A stretch of DNA of 64,000 nt from contig CM055891.1 of the NCBI GenBank assembly GCA_029582165.1, positions 30,172,832 through 30,236,831 on the forward strand, in the 5' to 3' direction. This DNA is from Portulaca oleracea (lineage: Eukaryota > Streptophyta > Magnoliopsida > Caryophyllales > Portulacaceae). Shown here piece by piece: positions 36,422 through 48,159 of the stretch (within the stretch, counting starts at the first letter, position 1; the number at the start of each line of letters is the position of its first letter). A program made the translations under genes and the position numbers. The notes beneath the pieces are model-generated. The model searched no databases. It saw nothing but the letters and a program-made list of their open reading frames with translations, and was not told the DNA's origin.

Positions 36422-39256
36422 ATGAAGACATCTAGAGAGAGAACATCCATGGCGGTCTCCAGAGCTTCTCTAATGGCCGCCATCTTCGTTCTCCTTGCTA
36501 CTCGAGCCTATTCTCATCGCTCTCCTCGTAATTACAATGCTGGCCAATTTCTCTTGGGTTCATTCAATAATTCACAGCCCACCGATAACCAGAATTCATC
36601 TTCATCTTCATCTTCATCTTCATCTTCTTCGTCACCGTCTTCTACATCGCCGGCATCCTCGTCGGCGTCTTCTTCGGCATCACCATCGTCGCTGTGCGCA
36701 AAGTCGTCGGCGATGTTCGTGATCGGAGATTCATCGGTTGATTGTGGAGAGAATACTCTGCTTTATCCGCTTCTCCGTCAGAATATGTCCTTGTTTCCTT
36801 GCACCAACGGCTCTGATTCGTCTCTCATCCCTTACTTTCTCGGTTCGTTCTCTCTCTCTCTATGATCGAATCTCGTTAATTAAAGTTTTTAAGCAGTTTA
36901 ATATGGTCACAATTTAAAGCTCGATCGAATCTCCTTAATTAAAGTTTTCAAACAGTATAATTCGGTCACAATTTAAAGCTCGATTGAAATGAAATTGCTA
37001 TAAGACAGTTAACAGTGATAATGTCTTGCTCAAAAGTTAGCATCATCGTTCGTATTTGAATAAATTTGTTCCAAAGGTAAGCCAAAATTATGAATCAAGA
37101 TAGCGCAAGTAGATTTTGATTGTTTGTTGATGGACATTTGTTCAGATGATCGTTTTAATTTGTTTAGATATTATCGATCAGTGTAGATCGATCAACCTGG
37201 AGCTATCAGTAAATGTAGTGCGTATAGCATTCAGCTGTTTGTTGTACGAGAGGATCTGTCGTCGATTAAGCTGGAAGTATGAGTCAATTTAGCGTAAGTA
37301 GTCTTAATAGTTTACTCGTTTTGTATTTGCTTGTTTTGCCAATTCTACGCATTTTGCTGAATGATATATAAAAAATGTCTAGCTAAAATTTCTATAATAT
37401 ACAAGAACATGTAATTATGCTAACTGTTAATTCTTTTAGTTTGTCAACTTCTTGCTCTAGGTCTTTGTTCTTTAGAGTGGTAGGATTAAGTTATGCTTGG
37501 TAAGGTAAATAAAATTGACTTTAGTTTGAGTGTTTTTTTAGAGAATCTGGTAAGGTAAAACAAAGTTAAGTAACGATAAACCTAATTTATCAACTTGAAG
37601 AACAGAGCTTAGTCTATTCTTCAAGCAAGTTGATTTTTGGATTTAGTCTCTTTTAGTTTTACTAGTCGGAAAAAGAAATATTAACTCTATTGAATTTTGT
37701 TACATACGTGGTTAACTAGTTTTATGTCCTAACTGCACACATAAATGCAGCCGAGAAGATGGGCTTACCAGAGCTACCAACCTTCTATGAACAAAACGGC
37801 ACAATCGAAGGCATACTAAATGGGCTTAACTATGGATCAGCCCAAGCCACAGTCTTATCTACCGAAAACGGCCCAAGTTTCCAGTCCCTAAACCAACAAC
37901 TAAGACAAGCATTTGAGACAATCCAACTCCTTCAACTACAATTGGGCCAAGCCAAGGCGGACCAATTCGTCAAGTCCTCAATCTTCTACCTCTCCTTAGG
38001 AAAAGACGACTATATAAACTACTTCTTCTCCGATAACTCATCTTCCTCGTCATCCTCCTCTTCTTCCGGGGCTTTTCCTGACGGAAAAGCCTTCTCTCGG
38101 CTAGTGGTCTATGAGATGACTCAAGCCCTAAGGGGGCTCTATGACCGGGGGGCTCGTAAGGTGGTTACTATGGGAGTGTTGCCACTTGGGTGCGCCCCGA
38201 GGGCGGTGGTCAATTGGTACTTTGCCAATGGGAGGAAGACCACTGAGAGGAGGTGTGTGGGGGAGATCAATGACCTCATTTTGGAGCATAATAGGGAGTT
38301 GAGTGAACGTATCATTGATCTTAATTTGGAGTATAATGATGCTAATTTTGTGTTTTGTGATGTCTTCCAAGGCGTTATGCAGATGATGTCTAAGCCGCAT
38401 AAATATGGTACTACTTCTAACTCATTTTATGTCCGTTTTATATCGAACTAAACTGTGAGGTTTCAAAGAAATTTATAGTTATAGATATACTTTATGGATG
38501 AATTGGAGTCTGAACTAGAAAAGAAAAGAAGAAAACTCTTCATTTCTTTACTAAGAGTTGAAGCCTATCTTCGAATTTATATTTTCACATAATATGAAAT
38601 TTCCCTAGCAACGGAAGGAAAGTAGCGGAGAAGAGAAGGGTTGAGGATTAAATAAACAAGAAACCATCGTATATTTCTACTAAGGGTTAAATAGTTAAAC
38701 TGAATAGTTTCTTATTTGAAGACATGCCAAATTTAATGGACAATTCATTTTAAAGACATGATGGACTTAGAGGTCTCATTTCTCATCAAACATCCTAGTG
38801 AAAGAAAGTGTGAGAGATATGAAGGGCTACATATTAAGTAATTAGAAACCATCAATGTTTGCTTTCTGTTTCTAAACATTTGATTTTAGTAGGTCTTTAT
38901 TCGAAAAACATGTCAAATTTAATTGGAGAATTTTCTAAGGGTGGTTATCAAGAAAGTTTTTAGCCTAAATGTATAATAATACACACATCTAAGACTAACG
39001 ATTGGTTTGTGGTCGTTAACTAGGGTTTGAGGATGTGCGGGGGGCATGTTGTGGAGAAGGGTGGCATGGAGCAGCAGTTGGGTGTCAATCCTTGGACATG
39101 GCTTGCAACGAGACATCAAGTCATATTTGGTGGGACTTTTACAATCCTACAGAGTCAGTCAACTCTCTAATAGCTGACTCAGCATGGTCCGACCAACCAT
39201 TGTCTGGCATTTGTCGCCCATTGAGTATTCGAGGCTTGGTGAACGCATCTTCATGA
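36422..39256 (+). CDS. GDSL esterase/lipase-family protein lacking the catalytic His (3 exons, 436 aa)
   Basis: Exons: 36422-36842, 37751-38407, 39024-39256; all phases fit. A second in-frame ATG at 36449 (MAVSRASLMAA) would give a tighter signal peptide and may be the real start. After the signal peptide comes a Ser-rich low-complexity stretch (about 59-90), then block I FVIGDSSVDCG with Ser104, the block III equivalent LGKDDY (224-228), and block V WWDFYNPTE (395-403). The usual GxND becomes GKDD and the usual DxxH becomes D397-x-x-N400. So Ser and Asp are present but the oxyanion Asn and triad His are replaced. The order FEDV...ACCG...C...C and the rest of the fold are intact, so this is not a decayed gene. 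It resembles the At5g08460 type as I remember it. Secreted, substrate unknown. Confidence 0.85.
36864..36981. repeat. 59-bp tandem duplication in GDSL intron 1
   Basis: The unit starting GATCGAATCTC at 36864 repeats at 36923 with a few substitutions, and a third copy begins at 36982 (GATTGAAAT). Both full units contain GGTCACAATTTAAAGCTC. Confidence 0.8.
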
Positions 39257-40039
39257 TTGTTCTTCAACCAATATCTTACTAAGATTATACATTTAGTGTG
39301 GAACTTGATCGAATTGGCTTAATATTGTTGATTAATTGCAAATTTGTGTAAGTTCACTATAGCTTATTTGTTGTTGTTCTATTGATCTCTAGATTAATTT
39401 TTACAAAGTATTACTAGGGTTATTACTATCATAAGGTTTCTAGACTCGAATAACAAACCCAAACGTTTGATCATATGTGGAACAATATTGATCATATTGA
39501 TACGACATATTGATTATTACTTCATTTTAGTTATTTACATCTATTTTAAAAGGTAATGCTTGGAAAATTGGAATTATTTTAGGGTGATGAGCTTCATGCT
39601 AATGTAATTTGAATGTGGAAGCTATTGTAGTTAGAGAATCAAAAATGACAACGAAAATAGTGAATAAGAAAGCTAGCTTATATATAACTCTGAAATTACG
39701 TAACATTATAAAAAAAATCCATGACAAATAACTCGAAGGAGAGAGGCTAAGAGGGAGCATTATGATAACTCTAATTACGTGCAACAGTAACATGTGTTTC
39801 AATATGGTAATTGTTCACTCTTAATAGTATAATTGTTCGTTCATATTTACTCGTTATTCATTCTTAATAGCATAATTGTTCACTCATATATATGTATTGT
39901 TCACTCATAATAACATAATTGTTCATTCATATCTATCTGCAGGACATGCTCTAGGTGCGTATAATATATATTGCTAATTCCGCAATATTATGATAATTAA
40001 TAACTCTATAGTTTTTTTAATAATAATTTTACGGAACAT
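39257..40039. other. Intergenic spacer downstream of the GDSL gene
   Basis: AT-rich, with three or four imperfect repeats of ATAATTGTTCACTCATA around 39810-39930. No gene recognised. Confidence 0.45.
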
Positions 40040-40230
40040 ATTCCAAATTCAAACGAACGTACAAGCATCTTCGACAACAAGCTCCATTAGATGTTGAGGC
40101 CCACAGTTCATCCAAGACCTTAGATCAAGGTCGATGAGCTGAGTATGGGCCAAAGAGTGAGCGACCCTATTCCCTGGTCGTCAGACATGGGAAAATAAAC
40201 AAGTATCAAACTCCATAGCATTGGTTGCCG
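40040..40230 (-). pseudogene. LINE RNase H C-terminal fragment
   Basis: The minus-strand translation, after allowing a frameshift and stops, reads like the end of a plant LINE RNase H domain: GNRVAHSLAHTQLIDLD, then SWMN and CGP. This resembles the usual N-x-x-A-H-x-L-A motif followed by W and P. Broken and short. Confidence 0.45.
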
Positions 40231-40432
40231 AGATTAATTTATTAAAAAGTTAACTAAGCACTAACCAATAATTAGTGTCAATCAACGTCTATTTGGTCCC
40301 ATATTTTAAACTAATTTCCTCTTTAATCATCTTCTTCTACATCACATGTGCACTTCTTCTGCACTACTCACTCACACATTCACAGTCCTCAACTGAATCT
40401 CAATCTCAATCTCAATCTCACCAACCACTTCA

Positions 40433-41797
40433 ATGGCGTCCCTCTCTCTCTCTTCCAAAACCCCCTCCCCATTTTCTCTCTCTTCCTCCAAAACCCCGCC
40501 TCCTCCCAGACGACCCCCGACCACCCTCGTCATCTGCAAATCCCCCGCCCTCTCCGGCCGCAAGCTCCGCGCCGCCGTCATCGGGGGCGGCCCCGCCGGC
40601 TCCTCCGCCGCGGAGGCCCTGGCCTCTGGCGGCGTCGAGACTTTCCTGTTCGAGCGCAACCCGTCGGGATCCAAGCCCTGCGGCGGCGCCATCCCGCCGT
40701 GCATGCTCGAGGAGTTCGACATCCCACGCGCCGCCGTGGTCGACCGCGAGGTCCGCCGCATGCGGATCTTTTCGCCGTCGAACGTCGCCGTCGACTTCGG
40801 CAAGACCCTCCGCCCCCACGAGTTCATCGCCATGACCCGCCGCGAGGTCCTCGACTCCTTCCTCCGGGCACGGGCACGGGCCGCTGGGGCACAGGTCGTG
40901 CCGGGCCTTGTGACCCGGCTCGAGCTCCCCGGCGACCCCGGCCCGGCCGGCGGCCCGTACACGGTCCACTACAGCGCCGCCGGGGAGATGAAATCAGTCG
41001 ACGTCGACGTGGTGGTCGGCGCCGACGGAGTCCACAGCAAGGTGGCGAAGGCGATAAAGGCGGGTAATTACGAATATGCCATCGCTTTTCAGGAGAGGGT
41101 CAAGCTGCCAGATCAGCAGATGGAGTATTATAATGACCTGGCCGAGATGTACGTGGGCGATGACGTGTCACCCGACTTCTACGGGTGGGTGTTCCCGAAG
41201 TGCGACCACGTGGCGGTGGGGACTGGCACGATCCGTGACAAGGCCCTGATCAAGAAGTACCAGGCCGGGGTGTGGGCCCGTGTCGGGCCCAAGGTCTGGG
41301 GCGGGCGGGTGTTCAAGGTGGAGGCCCACCCGATCCCAGAGCACCCGAGGCCGGTGCGGGTGCGTGGCCGGGTCGCCCTTGTGGGGGACGCGGCTGGGTA
41401 CGTGACCAAGTGCTCTGGGGAGGGGATCTACTTCGCCGCCAAGTCGGGCCGGGTATGCGGGCGGGCCGTGGTAGCGGCCTCTGAGGGCGGGGCCCGGATG
41501 GTGACGGAGGGGGATCTTAAGAGGGAGTATTTGAGGAAGTGGGACCGGGAGTATTTCGGGACGTTTAAGTTTTTGGATATGTTGCAGAGGGTGTTCTATG
41601 GGAGCAATATGAGCAGGGAGGCCTTGGTGGAGGTGTGTGGGGATGAGTATGTGCAGAGGATGACATTTGAGAGTTATTTGTATAAGAGATTGGCAAAGGG
41701 GAATCCATGGGAGGATACCAAGATGGTTATGAAAACTATTGGGAGTTTAGTTAGGTGTAATCTTGTAGGAAAAGGGATGGAATTGTACAATGTTTGA
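40433..41797 (+). CDS. CHLP: Geranylgeranyl diphosphate reductase paralogue, plastid (intronless, 454 aa)
   Basis: Single uninterrupted ORF. The N-terminal 40 or so residues are Ser/Pro-rich and look like a transit peptide. A Rossmann FAD loop GGGPAGS is at 51-57, followed by CGGAIPPCMLEEFDIP, HEFIAMTRREVLDSFLR, GADGVHSKVAKAI and the second FAD motif ALVGDAAGYVTKCSGEGIYF (about 314-333). CHLP reduces geranylgeranyl groups to phytyl for chlorophyll, tocopherol and phylloquinone. The last 20 residues (RCNLVGKGMELYNV) differ from the usual RANAL...KLSV end. Base composition is very GC-rich in the 5' two thirds, unlike the AT-rich neighbourhood, with third positions strongly G/C, declining toward the 3' end. 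Together with the lack of introns this suggests a divergent paralogue or retrocopy; the reading frame is intact. Confidence 0.88.
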   Translation: MASLSLSSKTPSPFSLSSSKTPPPPRRPPTTLVICKSPALSGRKLRAAVIGGGPAGSSAAEALASGGVETFLFERNPSGSKPCGGAIPPCMLEEFDIPRAAVVDREVRRMRIFSPSNVAVDFGKTLRPHEFIAMTRREVLDSFLRARARAAGAQVVPGLVTRLELPGDPGPAGGPYTVHYSAAGEMKSVDVDVVVGADGVHSKVAKAIKAGNYEYAIAFQERVKLPDQQMEYYNDLAEMYVGDDVSPDFYGWVFPKCDHVAVGTGTIRDKALIKKYQAGVWARVGPKVWGGRVFKVEAHPIPEHPRPVRVRGRVALVGDAAGYVTKCSGEGIYFAAKSGRVCGRAVVAASEGGARMVTEGDLKREYLRKWDREYFGTFKFLDMLQRVFYGSNMSREALVEVCGDEYVQRMTFESYLYKRLAKGNPWEDTKMVMKTIGSLVRCNLVGKGMELYNV

Positions 41798-42213
41798 TTG
41801 TTAAGTCAAATTCTTGCAATGCCTATGCTATATTGAGAATCAAGTTCAAATTCTTATTATCATATCTTCTTGTTCCTACTTATATCAATCTCTACCTGAG
41901 CTGATGTTCATCGAGGTAAGACTGCTTACATTTAAATCCGCCGTACCATGTTTAAATGTGTTTCCATATCTATCATTGTAAACTGCATGTAGTGAGATTC
42001 AAAACACTTCACTAGTATACGATTTATCGTATAAAACTACTATATTAAATTCGTATATCTTCGAATTCAGGGATGGAGTTGGCAAAAAACAATGGCCAAC
42101 CAGCTAACTATACAATGGACTCAAATGTGACGACCTCTATATCAAAAACTACAACAAAGGCATGAGTAGGGCTAGAGACTATACTGCTGTATAAAAAAGA
42201 AAAAAAAAAGTGT
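41798..42213. other. Convergent intergenic region between CHLP-like and apyrase-like genes
   Basis: Both neighbours end here, so it holds two facing 3'UTRs. No other feature seen. Confidence 0.5.
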
Positions 42214-45200
42214 CTATCTGGGTACGCGGGTGACGATGTAGCAACCTTTTTCGAGGTCATATACGGTCTTGAACTGAGGTTTCCTGAGCTTCATTACAAA
42301 GTAGGCAGCAAGAAGAACCAAAACTAACAGAATCGCAAACAAAACAAAGTACGAGATGGAGACAGAGATGGACTCGTTCCCGATTACATGGGTCTCTACT
42401 CGTTCTTCGATTTGGTTCTCCAAGGGCTCCATTAGCGTCTGAGCGATGAAGGCCCCGAGTCTCCAGTCAACCGGAGTGCTTCCCGCCGCAAACCCAATTC
42501 TGCACAAATAACAGCAAACTCAATCCCTAATTCCTAGTTGCACAACAGAAAAAATTTGCAGAAAATTTGCACTAGGAGGGAGTACCTCTTGTCATCAAGT
42601 GGAATCCCAAAGCTTTCATGCAAGAGAATGGACATGAATGCATGGGAGAAACAGCTTCGAGCCAGGTAGATGTCGTCGATATTGTGCTGTTTTTTGAGGT
42701 TGTCCCAGTCATCCTCACAGAAGTGGTGCCCAATGGCCTCCAGTTCTGGTACTGAAGCTTTTGGAACCAAGCCTTGTAACTGTCACAAGCATCATCAAAG
42801 TTGAAGTTCAGTGTTTTCTAAAGCATCTACAACAACAAACCCTAGTACAGTCCTGCCAATACGTGGTTTGCAGGGATCCAGATGTAGACAATCTTCCTTC
42901 AGGCACGGTACCCGTGCATGAAAAAGCTAGTTCCGGCGGACTGTTTTCCAAGGAATCTACGTTTCCGAATTCCCAGTCAGCAAAAAATAAAAAAGAAAAA
43001 CAGTGGATACCGACCTCTGAAGCAAGAAAGAACTTCTGCTGAGGATGAGGTTTCCTTTCTAACTCAATAAGAATGGATGGTGCCAGTTCGCATGGTGGGT
43101 TTGAACATTTTCCTAGAAACAAGGATTCACTAATCAAGATCTTCGAATCGAAAATCAAAAAGAGTGTCAGAGGGCAATTAGAAAGATGTAAAACAAAGGG
43201 GATGACGGTACACAGTACCTTGTGTACTATTGAGCAATGCCAAAACTTCAGATTTACACGAGGAGAAGTTTCCAGCAGCCGGGGCTTTCACCAGACTCTC
43301 ATCACTTGAGAGGGGAGTCAGCTCATATCCTCTCGGAAGGCAAGCGCTACGCAAAATTCCTTCACTATTTTCCGCCACTACACAAACAAACAGGAAAATA
43401 GAACAATCATAAAACCTAGCTAGTCCAAATGATCAGCCAGCCTAAAGGGTTTCACATAATAGTGCATAACATCACGGTGTTTTGTACAAATTGACGGCAC
43501 ATATCACCATTCCATATGCACTCATTCATACGTGACTAATGGAAAGCACATAAGCTGATTCAAATGTTTGAGTTTTTTTTTATATAAAATTATCACCAAA
43601 TGATCTTCCGGAAATTTGGAGAGAGATGAGCTATAGGGCTTCTAAGGAATCGAGGGAGTTGAAACTCCTCTTCAGAAATTGAAAGATAGTTCATCAAGTC
43701 ACTTTCCTTTTAGTTTCGTTTTTCCATAATTTGGATGTCCTAGGCTTTGTGGATAGCTTGTATTCTGGTAGTACATAGTAGTGCAAGATGCTTTCTATGC
43801 ATCTGTCCTGTTAGTGTGCACAACAGACATAAACGTGACGCTTTTTCTTCTAAGAGTACGACAGCAAAACAATAACAAATCCTACTATAGTCCCGGTAAT
43901 GCATTAGCGGGGTTTGAGGGGATCCAGATGTAGACAATCTTTCCTCGATGCACGGGAGTGCATGATAAAATAACCTTCATGAATCTCTTATATAACCAAC
44001 AAAATGGAATCCTGAAATAGCGGACACATTTTTAATATAATGCAGGAAAGTCATCTACGACCTTGGAGCAAGGATAGTAATAGTATCAACCTGGAACTTA
44101 CATGACCTCAATTCTTGAGAATTCTGCTTATGCAGCAATTTCCAAATTGCGTCCTGAGTACATAACGGGACGTACTGATCACCACGTAGAATACTAGTAA
44201 TATGACTCAACACCAGACTGGCCTATCAATTCAGACTTTAAACAAGACAGACTTTTCTTTTTATAGCCATCGGGTTAATAAATAGTGGTAAAAGTTCTAC
44301 ATGAAAGGCACCTGACCAAACTGCTGCAGGCTTTGTGTATAAAGATTGTAAGTAACTCCAGCCAACTTGATAACTCTTGAGGACTTTGATGGCTCATCAC
44401 TAGCAAAAGACACCTGAAACGGAGTTAACTACCTTAAACAAAGTGCAAAAATGATGTCGATATTGGCTAGTGCAATGCCTATTGCTTGTGTACGTCACCA
44501 AACTACCTATCGCTTCACAACCATTTTATCGAGGTAAGGTAGTCAAATATAAAACTGTACGCTAATATCAACAAGATTAAGCCCTATTAGAGGTCCTTCT
44601 CATACTTCATATTTATGCCAATTTTGATTGATGTTTACAGTCCTTCTCATACTTCATATTTTCCTAGATCACCAGGGTCGACAATCATGCAAGCTTAGAT
44701 GTTTACAGTACTTCTCAGACTTCTAAACAAGATGTGCCTAAGAACAGGCATCATGGTGACACAGAACATAATCTAAACTTTTCTGGAAAACAGTTGAACA
44801 TATTCTGTATAATAGCCTTCATATTTGAGAGCAAGTAATTGCCTTTGTTTGTAAATGCTCAAAAACATACGACATAAAGTAGATTAACAGGCATGGGGAA
44901 TGAAGATTGGTGAATGAACAGAAGATTCATAGGGAGGGAAACAAAACCTGCATTGCAGAACTACCGGGTACAATTACTCCAGCAGTTTCTTGAGGCTTCT
45001 TCCCTATGTATCCAAGAGCATAATTCATTGCCACCCAATTATAAAGACCCTCATCTTCACCTGCATAAAACTATGCCATACTAACTCAGAAACTACAGAT
45101 AATAATTCACTTTACCTATGTTAAGGCAGATATCACATGACAGAATTCACAGTGAAACGGGGCTGGAAAAGCAATTCATTTAGGCAATTTCCTACATAAC

Positions 45201-46777
45201 CAAGAATCTAATATCACAAACTCCAAAAACTTGCACATAGTACAGGCACACACAAAAGTCGATCAACATATATTGAATGAATCCAAACAATGCACATGAT
45301 ATACACACATACACAATCAATGACAAGCCATAATCAGAACCAAGTTCCATAACAATTTCACAGCAAATGGCACCCAGAAGCTAATTGCATTGGCACCAGG
45401 CATCAAAATGACAACAAACCCAGCTCAAATTCAAACCTGGGCAGTAACAAAAAGAAAATAGGATTGTAGTAAGCTGAATTATAGGAGTTGGGACAATGAT
45501 AAGTTGAACTTTAGAAATGTATCACAGGAAATTGAACTATTGGATCCTTATATTGCAGTGCACAGCCACCAGATAGTGTCAAAAGTTGTTTTGATGTTTT
45601 CATACGTGGTACTGACAAAAGTTGTTTTCATATGTGGCACCTTTATTATAGTGATAACAAATTTTAATATATTGGATTGAGCATTCAAACAATCATATAT
45701 CGGATCATAGTATTCTACACTATCAGATATTGGAATGTAGTAGTCCAAAACATCGTTCAACTTGGATCAACTTGGTGGCGATACATTGAAATTCAAGGAT
45801 TTAATAGTTCAACTAACTGTAATACATATTTAAAGTTCAGCTAACCATTGTCTCAGTCTCTATAATTCGGCTTACTACAGTCCAATTATTGAAAACAATT
45901 AAACAATCCCCACCAAACAAAAAAAGAAGCCCAAAGGTCACAAGCTTTACACAAGTCATTATCATGAACAATTCTACAACAAAATCAAACAAATAGCATC
46001 TCAAATGACACACAAACAGTCAATTCACTCAATTGCACCAACAAACATCAAACACAAAATGACAGCATACCATACCCAGCTCAAATTCAGACATGGGTAA
46101 TTGAAGAAAAACAAAAATCAAACGAAAACTCACCCACCTTGCAGAACAGAAGCCCAGGCATCTCTAAACACAAACCCAGACGACCTCAAAACCCTACGAC
46201 ATTCCTCCAAAACACTCTCAACTCCATCCTTTCCCCCTCTAACCATCGCCTGAACCCTCGTCGCTTTCCACTCCGAATCCGGAATCTTCTCCTTCGCAAA
46301 CCTTACCAACTTCTCCACCACCCTCCTCACCACACCCGGGTCGGATCCCGACCCGGACTCAACCCTAAAGAGATCCGAACTCTCCCCCGAAAATGGCGTC
46401 CCAGAAACCTCATTCAGCGACTTGAACACCCGGATTTGGGACTTTGAATCAGCGATCTCGATCACGAGGCCGAATGTGGACTTAGATGGGATGTGAAGGG
46501 AGCGGTATAGAGAGAGAAGGTAGAGAGAGAAAGGGAGGAGAGAGAGGGAGATGATGAGGAGGAGGTGCTTGTGTGGGTGCCGGGAATTAGGGTTTGATTT
46601 GGGGGGATTTGGGGAAGAGGATAGAGAAGGAGGGTGAAGCATGCGAGGGTGGAGCTGAGTTTTGTGGAGTGGGATGAATGCTGATGATGATGAAGATGAT
46701 AATGATAATGAGGATGATGATAGGGAGGAAAATGAGAGTCTGGGTTTGAAATCTGCGGAAGCCATTGTTGTACACAA
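42214..46777 (-). CDS. GDA1/CD39-family apyrase-6-like protein with degenerate active-site motifs (8 exons, 547 aa)
   Basis: Minus-strand exons: 46777-46138, 45060-44948, 44413-44312, 44153-44102, 43377-43219, 43112-43015, 42779-42586, 42499-42214; phases fit throughout. Start at 46777, or MASADF at 46765. Topology: Ser-rich cytosolic N-terminus, transmembrane helix about 70-90, lumenal domain, second helix about 503-522, and tail KTVYDLEKGCYIVTRV, which is close to the APY6 tail. Family landmarks are present: FVFRDAWASVL, DEGLYNWVAMNYALG, CLPRGYEL, GNFSSCKSEVL, KFFLASE, HHFCEDDW, PVDWRLGAFI. However ACR1 (normally D-G-G-S-T-G-T-R) reads EIADSKSQIR (107-116), ACR2 (A-T-A-G-M-R) is replaced by AMVRGGK, and ACR4 (E-L-G-G-A-S-A-Q) reads VPGSSAMQ (244-251). 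Glu217 of ACR3 remains. The fold is kept but nucleotide binding looks lost. Confidence 0.87.
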
Positions 46778-47104
46778 GTGAGAGAATTAGGTTGCGTTGG
46801 TTTTTTTACTGGATTGATTGGAATTTTTCCCGGAGAGGAAGATGGGAATGGAAGGCATGAATCTCGATGATCACATCCATGGCCGCCCGGTTATTCTCTG
46901 AATTCTGCATCGATGACGTGAAGAAGAATGGCGGGGGTTCTAAATTAATTACATCATTTCCATGACATTTACCAATTTTTTTATGGGGTCTTAAACAATT
47001 AATCATCTTCAATAGGAAAAAAAGAGAGGATTTTATCACTTTTATGTTTTTCATATGTTTCATCAGCTTTTAGTTGTATTCATATTTTAAAGATGAATTG
47101 TTGC
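46778..47104. other. Upstream region of the apyrase-like gene
   Basis: Probable promoter and leader of the minus-strand gene; no TATA box I would trust. No coding sequence. Confidence 0.35.
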
Positions 47105-47320
47105 AGCGCTGGTAAAATTTTATCGGAACCGAATATTCAAATTTGTCTGATTCGAAAAAATTCAATTTTGTCCGAACTTGATTTTGATTCGAATTAGTTC
47201 CGTTCAAATTGTTCAACTTAGTCTAACTGGAAAAAACTTGGGTTCGGACATTAATTTCTTGTTCGAATTTTGATGTTGAGTTAACCCAAACTTACCTGTA
47301 CCTGAATTTTTGTTAGCGTT
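47105..47320. repeat. Mutator-type MITE copy
   Basis: The left end AGCGCTGGTAAAATTTTATCGG and right end GAATTTTTGTTAGCGTT are inverted family ends. The interior has TTCGGACATTAA and TTGTCCGAACTTG-like motifs. TSD not recognised. Confidence 0.6.
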
Positions 47321-48159
47321 AAAATTTTGACTAAAGTAAAGATGGTTGGATTTAATTGAATAATTTCTAGAAAATCGAAATTATAGGCCAAACATTTGAA
47401 TTTTTTTTTATTTCTTTTTATCTAAGGGGAGTTCTGACGCCACGACTAAGTTGAAATTATAGGTCACGTGTCCAAGTTCTTGAAGCAACCTCTTACAGAA
47501 GTGTAAGGTAAGGTTTGCTTACATCACACTTTATAATGAGACCCTTCCCCAAACCCTCGCTTGTGGACCGCTTTGTGCACACAATCTCTTGAAATTATAG
47601 GCCCTCATGTTAGATGACAATTATAAAAGTTGTGGATTTAGATCTTCTAATTAATGTTCACCAATACATTATTATATTTATTTGACAAACATAAAATTTA
47701 TAACTTTTAATGCAAATTATATTAAATTATGATTTTTTTTTTTGTTAACGATAGTCTTGGTCACCCTTGGCATATTCATGGATGCACCACTGATGAATGT
47801 GCAACTTTTCAATAAAGATTACTCCCTCCGTTTGATCTTCATGTTTATAGTCCATTTTCCTTTTTATGATAGTCTCAAAATTATTATCCATTTTGGTATT
47901 AATGGTCCTAAAATTCTTCTCTTTCTTTTAAGATCAACTAAAGGTGAAAATAATGAAAGTTAGGCACGAGTTTTGGGGCATTTGAGTTGCTATCTTGGAA
48001 CAAATGGCAGAGATTAGGTTGTTATATCAAATAAACATAAAGTAAACTCTCCATGAACACACTAATAGTTTCTGTGTTCGTACTTATATCACAATGTTTC
48101 ATCATAATGTGTGCGCATTGATTACCTTTTTATGGAGTTCATAATTGTTGGGGTGGCCA
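47321..48159. other. Intergenic spacer
   Basis: AT-rich. A Stowaway-like fragment begins at about 47821 (CTCCCTCCGTTTGATCTTCA). No gene. Confidence 0.4.

Noticed and set aside
40372..40969. Long minus-strand and alternative plus-frame ORFs of 180-240 codons over the CHLP-like gene
   Set aside because: They are frame shadows of GC-rich coding DNA. Only the 40433-41797 frame contains FAD-binding and CHLP motifs.
43378..44311. Direct splice from the FGQ exon to the LAENSEG exon in the apyrase-like gene
   Set aside because: Phases clash and give a stop; the 52-bp exon 44153-44102 (DAIWKLLHKQ...) restores the frame and fits the family.
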